Shown piece after piece: positions 18,864 through 29,843 of a DNA stretch of 64,000 nt. The DNA lies in contig NZ_CP025624.1 in assembly GCF_002874965.1 (NCBI RefSeq), forward strand, positions 1,240,001 through 1,304,000, read 5' to 3'. The notes under the pieces were generated by a model that made no database searches, was not told where the DNA came from, and worked only from the letters and a program-made list of their open reading frames with translations. How positions within the stretch are numbered: position 1 is the first letter of the stretch; every line of letters starts with the position of its first letter. The DNA is from Pseudomonas sp. NC02 (GTDB lineage: Bacteria > Pseudomonadota > Gammaproteobacteria > Pseudomonadales > Pseudomonadaceae). The position numbers and the translations under genes are program-made.

Positions 18864-20045
18864 ATGACCCGAATCGGAACTCCATTGTCGCCAACCGCGA
18901 CCCGCGTAATGCTGTGTGGCTGCGGTGAGCTGGGCAAGGAAGTGGTAATCGAACTGCAACGCCTGGGCGTTGAAGTGATTGCCGTGGATCGCTACGCCAA
19001 CGCACCGGCCATGCAGGTTGCCCACCGCAGCCACGTGATCAACATGCTCGATGGCGCCGCGCTGCGTGCCGTGATCGAAGCCGAAAAGCCGCACTTCATC
19101 GTGCCGGAAATCGAAGCGATCGCCACCGCCACCCTCGTGGAGCTGGAAGCCGAAGGCTTCACCGTGATCCCGACCGCCCGCGCGACGTTGCTGACCATGA
19201 ACCGCGAAGGCATCCGTCGCCTGGCCGCCGAAGAGCTGGACCTGCCGACCTCGCCGTACCACTTCGCCGACACCTTCGAGGACTACAGCAAGGCCGTCAC
19301 CGACCTGGGCTTCCCGTGTGTGGTCAAGCCGGTGATGAGTTCGTCGGGCAAGGGCCAGAGCCTGCTGCGCAGCGCCGATGACGTGCAGAAAGCCTGGGAT
19401 TACGCCCAGGAAGGCGGGCGTGCCGGCAAGGGCCGCGTGATCATCGAAGGCTTTATCGACTTCGACTACGAAATCACCCTGCTGACCGTGCGCCACATTG
19501 GCGGCACTACCTTCTGCGCGCCTGTCGGTCACCGTCAGGAGAAGGGCGATTACCAGGAATCCTGGCAGCCACAGGCCATGAGCCCGATTGCACTGGCGGA
19601 ATCCGAGCGCGTTGCCAAGGCGGTAACCGAAGCGTTGGGTGGTCGTGGTCTGTTTGGCGTCGAGCTGTTTATCAAAGGCGATCAGGTGTGGTTCAGCGAA
19701 GTGTCGCCGCGCCCCCATGACACTGGCCTGGTGACCCTGATTTCCCAGGACTTGTCGCAGTTCGCCCTGCATGCGCGGGCAATTCTCGGCCTGCCGATCC
19801 CGTTGATCCGTCAGTTCGGGCCTTCGGCTTCGGCAGTGATCCTGGTGGAAGGCAAGTCGACCCAGACGGCGTTTTCCAACCTGGGTGCAGCCTTGAGCGA
19901 GCCGGATACGGCGTTGCGTCTGTTCGGCAAGCCGGAAGTGAATGGCCAGCGCCGTATGGGCGTGGCGCTGGCGCGGGATGAGTCGATTGAGGCAGCGCGG
20001 GCTAAAGCCACTCGTGCTTCGAAGGCTGTTGTTGTAGAGCTGTAA
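18864..20045 (+). CDS. purT: Formate-dependent phosphoribosylglycinamide formyltransferase
   Basis: 393 residues. It makes FGAR from GAR, formate and ATP, the folate-independent version of the third purine step; its product is the substrate of PurL encoded at 3732-7628. Order: N-terminal Rossmann-like PreATP-grasp domain ([13 protein letters not shown]), ATP-grasp with [14 protein letters not shown] as the nucleotide loop and [12 protein letters not shown] as the metal-binding segment, then a small C-terminal domain. Length is normal. TGTAAAAT in the 69-bp upstream gap may be a -10 region. Confidence 0.97.
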   Translation: MTRIGTPLSPTATRVMLCGCGELGKEVVIELQRLGVEVIAVDRYANAPAMQVAHRSHVINMLDGAALRAVIEAEKPHFIVPEIEAIATATLVELEAEGFTVIPTARATLLTMNREGIRRLAAEELDLPTSPYHFADTFEDYSKAVTDLGFPCVVKPVMSSSGKGQSLLRSADDVQKAWDYAQEGGRAGKGRVIIEGFIDFDYEITLLTVRHIGGTTFCAPVGHRQEKGDYQESWQPQAMSPIALAESERVAKAVTEALGGRGLFGVELFIKGDQVWFSEVSPRPHDTGLVTLISQDLSQFALHARAILGLPIPLIRQFGPSASAVILVEGKSTQTAFSNLGAALSEPDTALRLFGKPEVNGQRRMGVALARDESIEAARAKATRASKAVVVEL

Positions 20046-20054
20046 CCCCCCGCC

Positions 20055-20168
20055 GATCGTTCCCACGCTCCGCGTGGGAATGCCGCGCTGGACGCTCCGC
20101 GTCCGCTCTTAAGGGCGTGACGCAGAGCGTCACCGGATGCATTCCCACGCAGAGCGTGGGAATGATCA
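20055..20168. repeat. Four-hairpin repeat, TTCCCACGC family, copy 1
   Basis: About 114 bp containing four successive small palindromes: GTTCCCACGCTCCGCGTGGGAA, a GGACGCTCCGCGTCC hairpin, GTGACGCAGAGCGTCAC and TTCCCACGCAGAGCGTGGGAA (each a separate hairpin). A near-identical copy is at 55369-55482 and a single-hairpin relative at 46896-46919. It lies between convergent purT and the MFS gene. Confidence 0.88.
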
Positions 20169-20171
20169 TCA

Positions 20172-21482
20172 TCAGGCGACCTTGTTCAAATCGTTATTGC
20201 GCGTCTCTTTCAGGCACAACACAGCAATCAAGCTGATCACCGCTGCCGCCGACACATACCCGCCGACATAACTCAAACCGCCCATCGCCACCAGCTTGGT
20301 CGCGAAGAACGGTGCCGCCGACGCACCCACGATCCCACCCAGGTTATACGCCGCCGAAGCACCGGTATAACGCACGCGGGTCGGGAACAGTTCCGGCAAC
20401 ATCGCGCCCATCGGGGCAAACGTCACGCCCATCAGGAACAGCTCCAGCGCCAGGAACAGTGCCACGGCCCAGGTTGAACCGTGGGTCAGCAACGGCTCCA
20501 TGGTGAAGCCGGAGAGGATGGTCAGAATCGCCCCCACAATCAGCACCGGCTTACGCCCGTAACGGTCGCTGGCCCACGCCGCCAGCGGCGTCGCCGCGCC
20601 CATGAACAGCACCGCGAAGCACAACAGCCCGAGGAAGGTTTCACGGCTGTAACCCAGCGTAGACACGCCGTAGCTCAGGGAAAACGCGGTGGTGATATAG
20701 AACAGCGCATAACACACCACCATCGAGGCCGCACCCAGCAGGACCGGCAGCCAATGCTGGCTGAACAGTTCCACCAGCGGCACCTTCACCGGCGCTTCCT
20801 TGGCCACGGCGTTCGCGAACACCGGCGTTTCATGCAGTTTGAGCCGCGCATACAGCCCCACCATTACCAGCGCCGCGCTGAGAATGAACGGAATGCGCCA
20901 GCCCCAGCTGCGGAACTGTTCGTCGCTCAGGCTCATGGCCAGGATCAGGAACAGCCCGTTGGCCGCCAGAAAGCCAATCGACGGGCCCAACTGCGGGAAC
21001 ATGCCGAACCAGGCGCGTTTGCCCTTCGGGGCGTTCTCGGTGGCCAGCAACGCCGCGCCGCCCCATTCGCCGCCAAGCCCGAGGCCCTGGCCGAAGCGCA
21101 GTACGCAGAGCAGGATCGGTGCCCAGGCGCCGATGCTGTCATATCCGGGCAGCAAGCCGATCAGCGTGGTGCACACGCCCATCAGCAGCAGGGAAGCCAC
21201 CAGTGTCGACTTGCGGCCAATCCGGTCACCAAAGTGGCCGAACAGCGCCGAGCCCAGTGGCCGCGCGATAAACGCGATACCGAAGGTCAGGAACGAGGCG
21301 AGCATCTGCGCCGTGCCGGAGGTTTGCGGGAAGAACACCGGGCCGATCACCAGCGCGGCGGCAGTTGCGTAGATATAGAAGTCGTAGAACTCGATGGCGG
21401 TGCCGATGATGCTCGCGGTGGCGACCCGGGCCGTCGAGTTGGTCGGGGCGGCGGTCGCCGTCTCGTTATAGGTGGTGCTCAT
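20172..21482 (-). CDS. MFS transporter of the metabolite:H+ symporter (MHS) family
   Basis: 436 residues with twelve predicted membrane segments. MHS features are clear: the N-terminal GTAIEFYDFYIYATAA, the loop motif GHFGDRIGRKSTL, and RFGQGLGLGGEWGGAALLATENAP. Family members (ShiA, ProP, KgtP, CitA-like) import organic acids, betaine or shikimate with protons; the substrate here is unknown. The start at 21482 (MSTTYNE) is chosen because AGGGA lies about 8 nt before it. It stands alone; the neighbours do not suggest a pathway. Confidence 0.9.
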   Translation of the reverse strand: MSTTYNETATAAPTNSTARVATASIIGTAIEFYDFYIYATAAALVIGPVFFPQTSGTAQMLASFLTFGIAFIARPLGSALFGHFGDRIGRKSTLVASLLLMGVCTTLIGLLPGYDSIGAWAPILLCVLRFGQGLGLGGEWGGAALLATENAPKGKRAWFGMFPQLGPSIGFLAANGLFLILAMSLSDEQFRSWGWRIPFILSAALVMVGLYARLKLHETPVFANAVAKEAPVKVPLVELFSQHWLPVLLGAASMVVCYALFYITTAFSLSYGVSTLGYSRETFLGLLCFAVLFMGAATPLAAWASDRYGRKPVLIVGAILTILSGFTMEPLLTHGSTWAVALFLALELFLMGVTFAPMGAMLPELFPTRVRYTGASAAYNLGGIVGASAAPFFATKLVAMGGLSYVGGYVSAAAVISLIAVLCLKETRNNDLNKVA

Positions 21483-21703
21483 TGAGGTATCCCTGACGGT
21501 CATTGCGCGTTTGGACGCGGATTATTATTGGTCGAACACCCATGGATCAGGGTTGTGCGCGGGGCGGCTCGGGATGGGAGCAAACACCGGTCAGACACGG
21601 TAAAGCGGTGCCTGGACGCGCTCAGTGCGGGTAGCACGCGGTCGGGCGGGGCTTGGGTAAGCCGCCCGATTATAGGAAGGGGTTTGCGGATCCAACAAGG
21701 GGC

Positions 21704-22942
21704 TTAAGCGGCGACCGGCACCGTGCTGGTGTGCCAGATCAGCACCTTGGCGACGCGGTTGTCCTCGGTCTCGAGGATTTCCAGGCGATAACGGCCGATT
21801 TTCAGGCACACGGCGCAGTCCGGGATGGTCTCCAGCGCTTCGGTCACCAGGCCGTTGAGGGTCTTGGGGCCGTCGCTGGGCAGGTGCCAGCCGAGGGTTT
21901 TGTTCAAGTCACGGATCGAGGCGGCGCCGTCGATCACGTAGCGGCCATCCAGTTGGGGCTGGATGTGCGGGTTGTCGAGGTGCTGCTCGTTTTCGAACTC
22001 ACCGACGATTTCTTCAAGAATGTCTTCCAGGGTCACAATGCCCAGCACTTCGCCGTACTCATCCACCACCATGCCCAGGCGGCGCTGTTGCTTGTGAAAA
22101 TTCAGCAATTGCAGTTGCAGCGGTGTGCTTTCCGGGACGAAGTAGGGCTCGTGACAGGCCTCCAGCAGCGCTTCCTTGGTCAGGCTGGCGTCCGGCAGCA
22201 GGTGGCGGATCTGCCGGGTGTTGAGCACCGCCTCGACCTGGTTGATGTCGCTGTGGAACACTGGCAGCCGGGTTCGGGTGGAAACCCGCAGTTGCTCGAT
22301 GATTTCCTCTACCGGGTCATCCAGGTTGATGCCGTCCACTTCGCTGCGGGGCACCAGGATGTCGTTGACGGTGATGTTGTCCAGGGCGTGGATGCCCGGC
22401 ATGCCCGGCGCGCGGGTGTTGGGGATTTCGGCTTCCGGCTCGTCGTCCTGGTCCGGCTGCGGCTCGTCGCTCTTCTTGACCAGCCCGGGCTTGCGGGTGA
22501 ACGGGCGCAGCAGCAACAGGCTGACACCGTTGAGCAGCCAGGCCAGCGGATAAAGGATTTTCAGCGGCACGCTCAGCAAGGTATTGCCGAAGCCAAGGAT
22601 GGTTTGCGGGTGGCGAGTGGCCAGGGCACGCGGCAGATAGTCGGCCAGCACCAGCAGCACCGCGCTGGAGATCGCCCAGCCGAGCCACGGGCCGTTTTGC
22701 GCCCAGGCGTAGATCGCCAGCAGGGTGCAGAGAATCACCACCACGGCGCGGCACAGGGTATTGCAGAGGATCAGGCTGTTGCGCGGGAAGTTCAGGCGGG
22801 CGGCGGCTTTGTCACCCTGGCGGGTGCCGGGGCGCAGGGCCAGCAAATGTTGCTGGGCGGCTTCGATGGCGGTAAACAGCGCCGACCATAAAACCAGCAA
22901 GGCTACTACCGCAAGCATCGGCCCCAAGGGCAAGTTGTCCAT
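21704..22942 (-). CDS. CNNM/CBS-domain transporter-associated protein (CorC/HlyC, YfjD type)
   Basis: 412 residues. Residues 1 to about 150 are a CNNM membrane domain with four hydrophobic segments, residues about 185-305 a CBS pair (NDILVPRSEVDGI, GMVVDEYGEVLGIVTLEDILEEIVGE), and residues about 325-405 a CorC_HlyC domain ending ILETEDNRVAKVLI. Relatives act in magnesium or cobalt homeostasis, with nucleotide-sensing CBS domains. The membrane part has a charged acidic linker (residues about 155-180). It lies 12 nt downstream of the CcsA-like gene and is probably co-transcribed with it. Confidence 0.9.
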   Translation of the reverse strand: MDNLPLGPMLAVVALLVLWSALFTAIEAAQQHLLALRPGTRQGDKAAARLNFPRNSLILCNTLCRAVVVILCTLLAIYAWAQNGPWLGWAISSAVLLVLADYLPRALATRHPQTILGFGNTLLSVPLKILYPLAWLLNGVSLLLLRPFTRKPGLVKKSDEPQPDQDDEPEAEIPNTRAPGMPGIHALDNITVNDILVPRSEVDGINLDDPVEEIIEQLRVSTRTRLPVFHSDINQVEAVLNTRQIRHLLPDASLTKEALLEACHEPYFVPESTPLQLQLLNFHKQQRRLGMVVDEYGEVLGIVTLEDILEEIVGEFENEQHLDNPHIQPQLDGRYVIDGAASIRDLNKTLGWHLPSDGPKTLNGLVTEALETIPDCAVCLKIGRYRLEILETEDNRVAKVLIWHTSTVPVAA

Positions 22943-22954
22943 GTCGGCTGCCCG

Positions 22955-23767
22955 TCAGATATGCAGGATGTATTCGCGAACCAGCTTGCTGCCGAAATAG
23001 GCCAGCATCAGCAGGCAGAAACCGGCCAGGGTCCAGCGGATCGCCTTGTGCCCGCGCCAGCCGAGACGGTTGCGGCCCCACAGCAGCACGCTGAACACCA
23101 CCCAGGCCAGGCAGGCCAGCAGGGTTTTATGCACAAGATGCTGGGCAAACAGGTTCTCGACGAACAGCCAGCCGGAGATCAGCGACAGCGACAGCAGCGT
23201 CCAGCCGGCCCAGAGGAAGCCGAACAGCAGGCTTTCCATGGTTTGCAGCGGCGGGAAGTTCTTGATCAGCCCCGACGGGTGCTTGTGCTTGAGCTGGTGG
23301 TCTTGCAACAGCAGCAGCAAGGCCTGGAACACCGCGATGGTGAACATGCCGTAGGCGAGGATCGACAGCAGGATGTGGGCGAGGATGCCCGGCTCTTCAT
23401 CAATGACCTGCACGGTGCCGGTCGGTGTGAATTGCGCCAGCAGCACCGTCAGCATCCCGAGCGGGAACAACAGCACCAGCAGATTCTCCACCGGGATCCG
23501 GTAGCAGGCCATCAGGGTCAGCGCGATCACCGCGGCGGCAATCAGGCTGGCAGCGCTGAAGAAATCCAGGCCCAGGCCGACCGGCGTCATCAAGTGCGTG
23601 AACAGGCTGGCGGCGTGAGCCAGCAGGGCGAGGACGCCAAGGCCTACCAGCAGGCGTTTGTCGGCCTTGGCGCCTTGGGCCAGACGAGTGCCCTGATAGA
23701 GGGTCGCAGCGGCATACAAGATGGCGGCGGCGAGGCTGGGTAGCAAACTGGGTGACAAAGGGAGCAT
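22955..23767 (-). CDS. CcsA/CcsB-like cytochrome c assembly membrane protein (YpjD type)
   Basis: 270 residues with about eight membrane segments. It belongs to the CcmC/CcmF/CcsA superfamily. The usual WWD motif is not obvious, as is common in the YpjD subgroup, but conserved His residues remain in the membrane parts (HAASLFTHLM, HLVHKTLL). Start MLPLSPS at 23767 places the first membrane helix at the N-terminus; the longer frame adds a non-conserved stretch. This gene sits opposite ffh in other Pseudomonas, as I recall. A direct role in cytochrome c maturation is unproven for YpjD proteins. Confidence 0.85.
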   Translation of the reverse strand: MLPLSPSLLPSLAAAILYAAATLYQGTRLAQGAKADKRLLVGLGVLALLAHAASLFTHLMTPVGLGLDFFSAASLIAAAVIALTLMACYRIPVENLLVLLFPLGMLTVLLAQFTPTGTVQVIDEEPGILAHILLSILAYGMFTIAVFQALLLLLQDHQLKHKHPSGLIKNFPPLQTMESLLFGFLWAGWTLLSLSLISGWLFVENLFAQHLVHKTLLACLAWVVFSVLLWGRNRLGWRGHKAIRWTLAGFCLLMLAYFGSKLVREYILHI

Positions 23768-23871
23768 AAATCCTGTTAAGCAGGCCCGAAAGGCGCTGAG
23801 TTTGGCATACACCTGCGTAACACGAAAGACTCTCAGGCCAGACAGCGGGTGTGCATGGCGACAGTCTTCGC

Positions 23872-23877
23872 TATAAT
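23872..23877 (+). promoter_or_regulatory. Likely ffh promoter -10 box
   Basis: A perfect TATAAT lies 124 bp before the ffh ATG in the divergent gap. The matching -35 region (around 23849-23855) is weak. Confidence 0.5.
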
Positions 23878-24001
23878 CCGCGACCTGCCCACGCCGCAGG
23901 CTCGCCGAGCGCTGTTTTTAATAGCGATTTACCACAGCCTGGGCCGCCATTACCTCGGTCTAACAATGCATTTCGATGAATAGGGCCTGAAAGGATCGCG
24001 C

Positions 24002-25378
<1,377 letters not shown>

Positions 25379-25385
25379 AGAATTC

Positions 25386-25453
25386 GAGCAGAAGTTCGCT
25401 TCTGCTCCGACCCGCAGGGATGCGGGATCTCCAGCAAACCCGCCATTGGCGGG
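25386..25453. other. Three tandem hairpins between ffh and rpsP
   Basis: GAGCAGAAG-TTCG-CTTCTGCTC (25386-25407, UUCG-type tetraloop), CCCGC/GCGGG (25411-25426) and CCCGCC/GGCGGG (25439-25453). None is followed by a T run, so they are not classical terminators. They may shield the ffh transcript 3' end. Confidence 0.5.
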
Positions 25454-25528
25454 AGCTGACTTGCCGTTTTAACCGACGGCTCTATAGCAGATCTGAATGG
25501 CACGCTGATAGGCGCCAGAAAAAGACAT

Positions 25529-25556
25529 TTGCAAAAGTCCGGATATTCCTTAGAAT
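25529..25556 (+). promoter_or_regulatory. rpsP operon promoter
   Basis: TTGCAA (25529-25534), a 16-bp spacer and TAGAAT (25551-25556), placed 73 bp before the rpsP start. The best sigma-70 type match in the ffh-rpsP gap. Confidence 0.65.
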
Positions 25557-25628
25557 ATGCGGCCTTTCGGGCACCTATGCCCGCTGTGCATTTAGATTTG
25601 CAGCACCGACTACAGGAACGATGTTCAC

Positions 25629-25880
25629 ATGCTAACAATCCGTCTTGCCCTTGGCGGCTCCAAAAAGCGCCCGTTTTACCACTTGACCGTAACTGACAGC
25701 CGCAACCCACGTGACGGCTCTCACAAGGAACAAGTTGGCTTCTTCAACCCGATCGCTCGTGGTCAAGAAGTCCGTCTGTCCGTGAACCAAGAGCGCGTAG
25801 CCTACTGGCTGAGCGTTGGTGCACAACCTTCTGAGCGCGTTGCTCAGTTGTTGAAGGATGCATCTAAGGCTGCGGCCTGA
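25629..25880 (+). CDS. rpsP: 30S ribosomal protein S16
   Basis: 83 residues, the usual bacterial size. The N-terminal [30 protein letters not shown] and [14 protein letters not shown] are conserved S16 sequence (first 20 residues diagnostic). It binds 16S rRNA early in assembly of the small subunit. First gene of rpsP-rimM-trmD-rplS, 5 nt before rimM. Confidence 0.98.
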   Translation: MLTIRLALGGSKKRPFYHLTVTDSRNPRDGSHKEQVGFFNPIARGQEVRLSVNQERVAYWLSVGAQPSERVAQLLKDASKAAA

Positions 25881-25885
25881 GCAAT

Positions 25886-26422
25886 ATGAACGCGACGCCA
25901 GCGGTTGCTGATGATTTGATCGTTATCGGCAAGATTTATTCTGTTCATGGCGTTCGCGGCGAAGTGAAGGTGTATTCCTTTACTGATCCGACTGAAAACC
26001 TGTTGCAGTACAAGACCTGGACGCTCAAGCGCGAAGGTAGTGTGAAACAGGTAGAGCTGGTCAGTGGACGCGGGAGCGACAAGTTCCTGGTCGCAAAGCT
26101 CAAGGGTCTTGATGATCGTGAAGAAGCTCGTCTTCTGGCCGGTTATGAGATCTGCGTGCCGCGCAACCTGTTCCCTGAATTGACCGACGGCGAGTACTAC
26201 TGGTACCAGCTGGAAGGTCTGAAGGTTATTGATCAACTTGGGCAATTGCTCGGGAAAATCGATCATCTTCTGGAAACCGGCGCCAATGATGTAATGGTGG
26301 TCAAGCCTTGCGCTGGCAGCCTGGATGATCGCGAACGCCTGTTGCCCTATACCGAGCAATGCGTGTTGGCCGTCGACCTGGCAGCGGGCGAGATGAAGGT
26401 GGAATGGGACGCGGACTTCTAA
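25886..26422 (+). CDS. rimM: Ribosome maturation factor RimM
   Basis: 178 residues: an N-terminal RimM beta-barrel ([19 protein letters not shown]) and a C-terminal PRC barrel ([28 protein letters not shown]). It assists maturation of the 30S head and binds S19. It starts 5 nt after rpsP and ends 1 nt before trmD, an arrangement conserved across proteobacteria. Confidence 0.97.
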   Translation: MNATPAVADDLIVIGKIYSVHGVRGEVKVYSFTDPTENLLQYKTWTLKREGSVKQVELVSGRGSDKFLVAKLKGLDDREEARLLAGYEICVPRNLFPELTDGEYYWYQLEGLKVIDQLGQLLGKIDHLLETGANDVMVVKPCAGSLDDRERLLPYTEQCVLAVDLAAGEMKVEWDADF

Positions 26423-26423
26423 C

Positions 26424-27176
26424 GTGGCTAACCTGCGCGTTGAAGTGATCAGTTTGTTTCCCGAGATGTTTTCCGCCATCAGCGAGTACGGCATCACCAG
26501 TCGGGCGGTGAAACAGGGGCTCTTGCAGCTCACCTGTTGGAACCCGCGAGACTACACGACGGATCGACATCACACTGTGGACGATCGCCCATTTGGCGGT
26601 GGCCCGGGCATGGTGATGAAGATCAAGCCCCTGGAAGATGCGTTGGTTCAGGCCAAGGCAGCCGCCGGGGAGAAGGCGAAGGTAATTTACCTGTCCCCTC
26701 AAGGCCGTCAGCTGAATCAGTCGGCGGTACGCGAGTTGGCGAATCTGGAAGCATTAATCCTGATTGCCGGTCGCTATGAAGGCATTGACGAGCGTTTTAT
26801 TGATGCTCATGTCGATGAAGAGTGGTCGATTGGGGACTATGTCCTGTCTGGCGGCGAGCTGCCGGCGATGGTCCTGATAGATGCGGTTACACGACTGCTG
26901 CCTGGAGCTTTAGGGCATGCGGACTCCGCGGAGGAAGATTCCTTCACGGATGGTTTGCTGGATTGCCCGCACTACACCCGACCGGAGGTGTATGCGGATC
27001 AGCGTGTTCCCGACGTATTGCTAAGTGGCAATCACGCACACATCCGGCGTTGGCGTTTACAGCAGTCCCTCGGGCGGACCTATGAACGACGCGCCGATCT
27101 TCTGGAAAGCCGCTCGCTTTCTGGAGAAGAGAAGAAGCTGCTCGAGGAATACATCCTCGGGCGGGACGATAGTTAA
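26424..27176 (+). CDS. trmD: tRNA (guanosine(37)-N1)-methyltransferase
   Basis: 250 residues with a GTG start 1 nt after rimM. It methylates G37 next to the anticodon using S-adenosylmethionine and prevents +1 frameshifting. SPOUT/TrmD knot motifs are visible: [32 protein letters not shown] and [15 protein letters not shown]. Normal length. Confidence 0.98.
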   Translation: MANLRVEVISLFPEMFSAISEYGITSRAVKQGLLQLTCWNPRDYTTDRHHTVDDRPFGGGPGMVMKIKPLEDALVQAKAAAGEKAKVIYLSPQGRQLNQSAVRELANLEALILIAGRYEGIDERFIDAHVDEEWSIGDYVLSGGELPAMVLIDAVTRLLPGALGHADSAEEDSFTDGLLDCPHYTRPEVYADQRVPDVLLSGNHAHIRRWRLQQSLGRTYERRADLLESRSLSGEEKKLLEEYILGRDDS

Positions 27177-27221
27177 CAACGTATCGATGGTAGGTCCGAC
27201 GACTTACCTTAGGAGCACAGC

Positions 27222-27572
27222 ATGACTAACAAAATCATCCTTGCACTCGAAGCAGAGCAGATGACCAAAGAGATCCCTACCTTTGCCCCGGGCGACACCA
27301 TTGTCGTTCAGGTGAAAGTGAAGGAAGGCGACCGTTCGCGTCTGCAAGCGTTCGAAGGCGTGGTAATTGCCAAGCGTAACCGTGGTGTGAACAGTGCTTT
27401 CACTGTTCGTAAAATCTCCAACGGTGTTGGCGTAGAGCGTACTTTCCAGACCTACAGCCCGCAAATCGACAGCATGGCCGTTAAACGTCGCGGTGACGTA
27501 CGTAAAGCCAAGCTGTACTACCTGCGTGACCTGTCCGGTAAAGCAGCTCGCATCAAGGAAAAACTGGCTTAA
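27222..27572 (+). CDS. rplS: 50S ribosomal protein L19
   Basis: 116 residues of typical L19 sequence ([48 protein letters not shown]). It lies at the interface of the ribosomal subunits. Last gene of the operon, 45 nt after trmD, with TTAGGAG as ribosome binding site and a terminator 20 nt after the stop. Confidence 0.98.
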
Positions 27573-27591
27573 GTCCAGCTTCCCGATGCAG

Positions 27592-27620
27592 AAAAAAGCA
27601 GCCTACGGGCTGCTTTTTTG
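27592..27620 (+). terminator. Rho-independent terminator of the rpsP-rplS operon
   Basis: Perfect stem AAAAAAGCAGCC / GGCTGCTTTTTT with loop TACG, followed by GTTG. The A and T runs make it able to work in both directions. Confidence 0.95.
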
Positions 27621-27717
27621 TTGCCTGAAATTTGTCCATTTCCCCGGTATCTATTCATGACTCCCCGCCTCGAAGAAATTCAGCGTCGCACTGACCTTAA
27701 AGCCGTTTTCCGCTTTT

Positions 27718-27846
27718 GTGGCGAGGGAGCTTGCTCCCGTTGGGCTGCGCAGCGGCCCTGAAACCGGCAATAGAAGTCTCTCTGTTGGACCTCAATGGTC
27801 AATCAGGGCCGCTTCGCGCCCCAGCGGGAGCAAGCTCCCTTGCCAC
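27718..27846. repeat. REPIN (GTGGCGAGGGAGCTTGCTCCC family)
   Basis: Inverted pair of a second REP type: GTGGCGAGGGAGCTTGCTCC at the left and its reverse complement at the right, with GCTGCGCAGCGGCC-type inner arms. About 129 bp. It takes up the middle of the 362-bp rplS-xerD gap; 27621-27717 shows nothing I can name, and 27847-27934 should hold the xerD promoter. Confidence 0.88.
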
Positions 27847-27934
27847 AGATTATTTGCCCGCTTTCATTGATGTGTAGCGGCCCGTGCTGCGATAGGATCT
27901 ACCCGACATCGCCATTTTCCCTGCTTGAGCCCTC

Positions 27935-28831
27935 ATGTCCGCCATCGACCACCCCCAGATAGACCGCTTCCTCGACGCCCTCTGGCTGGAAAAAGGCCTG
28001 TCGGACAACACCCGCCAGGCTTACCGCAGCGACCTCGCGTTGTTCAATGGCTGGCTGCAGGAGAAAAACCTCGAGCTGCTCGACGCCGGTCGCGAGCTGA
28101 TTCTCGACCACCTGGCCTGGCGCCTGGAGCAAAACTACAAGCCTCGCTCTACTGCGCGTTTTCTCTCAGGCGTGCGTGGCTTCTATCGCTACCTGCTGCG
28201 GGAAAAGCTGATCGCTGTCGACCCAACCCTGCAAATCGACATGCCACAGTTGGGCCGGCCACTGCCCAAATCCCTGTCGGAAGCCGACGTCGAAGCCCTG
28301 CTCGCAGCCCCCGACCTGAGCGAAGCCATCGGCCAGCGCGACCGTGCCATGCTGGAAGTGCTGTATGCCTGCGGCCTGCGCGTCACCGAGCTGATCAGCC
28401 TGACCCTGGAACAGGTCAACCTGCGCCAGGGCGTATTGCGCGTAATGGGCAAGGGCAGCAAGGAGCGCCTGGTGCCCATGGGCGAAGAGGCGATCGTGTG
28501 GATCGAACGCTACATGCGCGACGCCCGAGCCGAGTTGCTCAACGGTCGGCCCAGCGATGTACTGTTTCCCAGCCAGCGCGGCGAACAGATGACCCGCCAG
28601 ACCTTCTGGCATCGCATCAAGCACCAGGCCAAGGTTGCCGGCATCGGCAAGTCGCTGTCGCCCCACACCCTGCGCCACGCGTTCGCCACGCATTTGCTCA
28701 ACCACGGCGCGGATTTGCGCGTGGTTCAAATGCTCCTGGGCCACAGCGACTTATCCACCACCCAGATCTACACCCACGTGGCGCGGGCACGTTTGCAGGA
28801 GATGCACGCCAAGCACCATCCCCGTGGATGA
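27935..28831 (+). CDS. xerD: Site-specific tyrosine recombinase XerD
   Basis: 298 residues. With XerC it resolves chromosome dimers at dif under FtsK control. An N-terminal SAM-like core-binding domain occupies residues 1 to about 95 and the catalytic domain about 110-290. All catalytic residues are visible: Arg149 (CGLRVTEL), Lys173, His244 and Arg247 (HTLRHAF), His270 (LLGHSD) and Tyr279 (QIYTHV). XerD rather than XerC is preferred because of the dsbC neighbour and the KGLSDNTRQAYRSDL N-terminus. Confidence 0.97.
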   Translation: MSAIDHPQIDRFLDALWLEKGLSDNTRQAYRSDLALFNGWLQEKNLELLDAGRELILDHLAWRLEQNYKPRSTARFLSGVRGFYRYLLREKLIAVDPTLQIDMPQLGRPLPKSLSEADVEALLAAPDLSEAIGQRDRAMLEVLYACGLRVTELISLTLEQVNLRQGVLRVMGKGSKERLVPMGEEAIVWIERYMRDARAELLNGRPSDVLFPSQRGEQMTRQTFWHRIKHQAKVAGIGKSLSPHTLRHAFATHLLNHGADLRVVQMLLGHSDLSTTQIYTHVARARLQEMHAKHHPRG

Positions 28832-28985
28832 AAAACACTTCGGAAAAAGCCCAATTTCCCCGCGACTGGCTGCCCTGCGGCCCAACTGTGGTAGGCTTTG
28901 CCGGTTCGCAAAGGGGACGGCCCAAACCCGTGTTTGAAGATCGGTGTTCCTGCTCCCGTCCCTGCATCTGCCTTCAGGAGTTCCC

Positions 28986-29717
28986 ATGCGCTTGACCCAG
29001 ATTTTTGCCATCGCAGCCATTGCGTTGGTCTCAACCTTTGCCGTCGCCGACGACGCCGCAGAGAAGACAATCCGCAAGAGCCTGGAAGCCCTCCAGCTCG
29101 ACACCCCGATTGAAAGCATCAACGCCAGCCCGATGGCCGGCCTGTACGAAGTCAAGCTCAAGGGCAGTCGCGTGCTGTACGCCAGTGCCGATGGCCAGTA
29201 CATCGTCCAGGGCTACCTGTTCCAGCTCAAAGACGGCAAGCCGGTGAACCTCACCGAGAAAGCCGAGCGCCTGGGCGTGTCCAAGCTGATCAACGGTATT
29301 CCGGTGGCTGAAACCGTGGTTTACCCGGCCATCGGCGAAACCAAGACCCACATCACCGTGTTCACCGACACCACCTGCCCGTACTGCCACAAGCTGCATG
29401 CCGAAGTGCCTGAGCTGAACAAGCTCGGCGTTGAAGTGCGCTACGTGGCGTTCCCGCGCCAGGGCCTGGGTTCGCCGGGTGACGAGCAGTTGCAAGCCGT
29501 CTGGTGTTCGGCCGACAAGAAAGCGGCGATGGACAAGATGGTCGATGGCAAGGAAATCAAGGCCGCCAAGTGCGCCAACCCGGTTTCCAAGCAGTTCGCC
29601 CTCGGCCAGTCGATTGGTGTGAACGGTACGCCGGCCATCGTTTTGGCTGACGGCCAGGTGATTCCGGGCTACCAGCCTGCGCCGCAAGTTGCCAAACTGG
29701 CACTGAACGCAAAGTAA
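28986..29717 (+). CDS. dsbC: Thiol:disulfide interchange protein DsbC
   Basis: 243 residues with a Sec signal peptide (residues 1 to about 21, cleavage after VADD or AVA). It is a periplasmic disulfide isomerase. Residues about 25-85 are the dimerisation domain, then a thioredoxin fold with the active pair Cys131-Pro-Tyr-Cys134, cis-Pro loop NGTPAIV, and a second Cys pair (VWCSAD and AAKCANP) that forms the structural disulfide. Start at 28986 chosen for the signal peptide. Same strand as hom, 126 bp downstream. Confidence 0.96.
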   Translation: MRLTQIFAIAAIALVSTFAVADDAAEKTIRKSLEALQLDTPIESINASPMAGLYEVKLKGSRVLYASADGQYIVQGYLFQLKDGKPVNLTEKAERLGVSKLINGIPVAETVVYPAIGETKTHITVFTDTTCPYCHKLHAEVPELNKLGVEVRYVAFPRQGLGSPGDEQLQAVWCSADKKAAMDKMVDGKEIKAAKCANPVSKQFALGQSIGVNGTPAIVLADGQVIPGYQPAPQVAKLALNAK

Positions 29718-29744
29718 GCATTATCGTCGAGCCTTGACGATCAT

Positions 29745-29827
29745 GATCCGCCGACAGTTCGGCGGGTCATTAATAGAGAGCCGCAGTTGTGCGGCTGTTT
29801 TCACGGCCGACCTTGAGTCGGCCGTTT
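29745..29827 (+). promoter_or_regulatory. Three tandem hairpins in the dsbC-hom gap
   Basis: GATCCGCC/GGCGGGTC (29745-29768), GAGCCGC/GCGGCT then GTTTTC (29779-29800), and ACGGCCGAC/GTCGGCCGT then TTC (29803-29827). The third ends just before the hom ribosome binding site GGGGAG. The second may end the dsbC transcript; the whole could be a leader of hom. Confidence 0.5.
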
Positions 29828-29843
29828 CATGGGGAGTTCTTCA

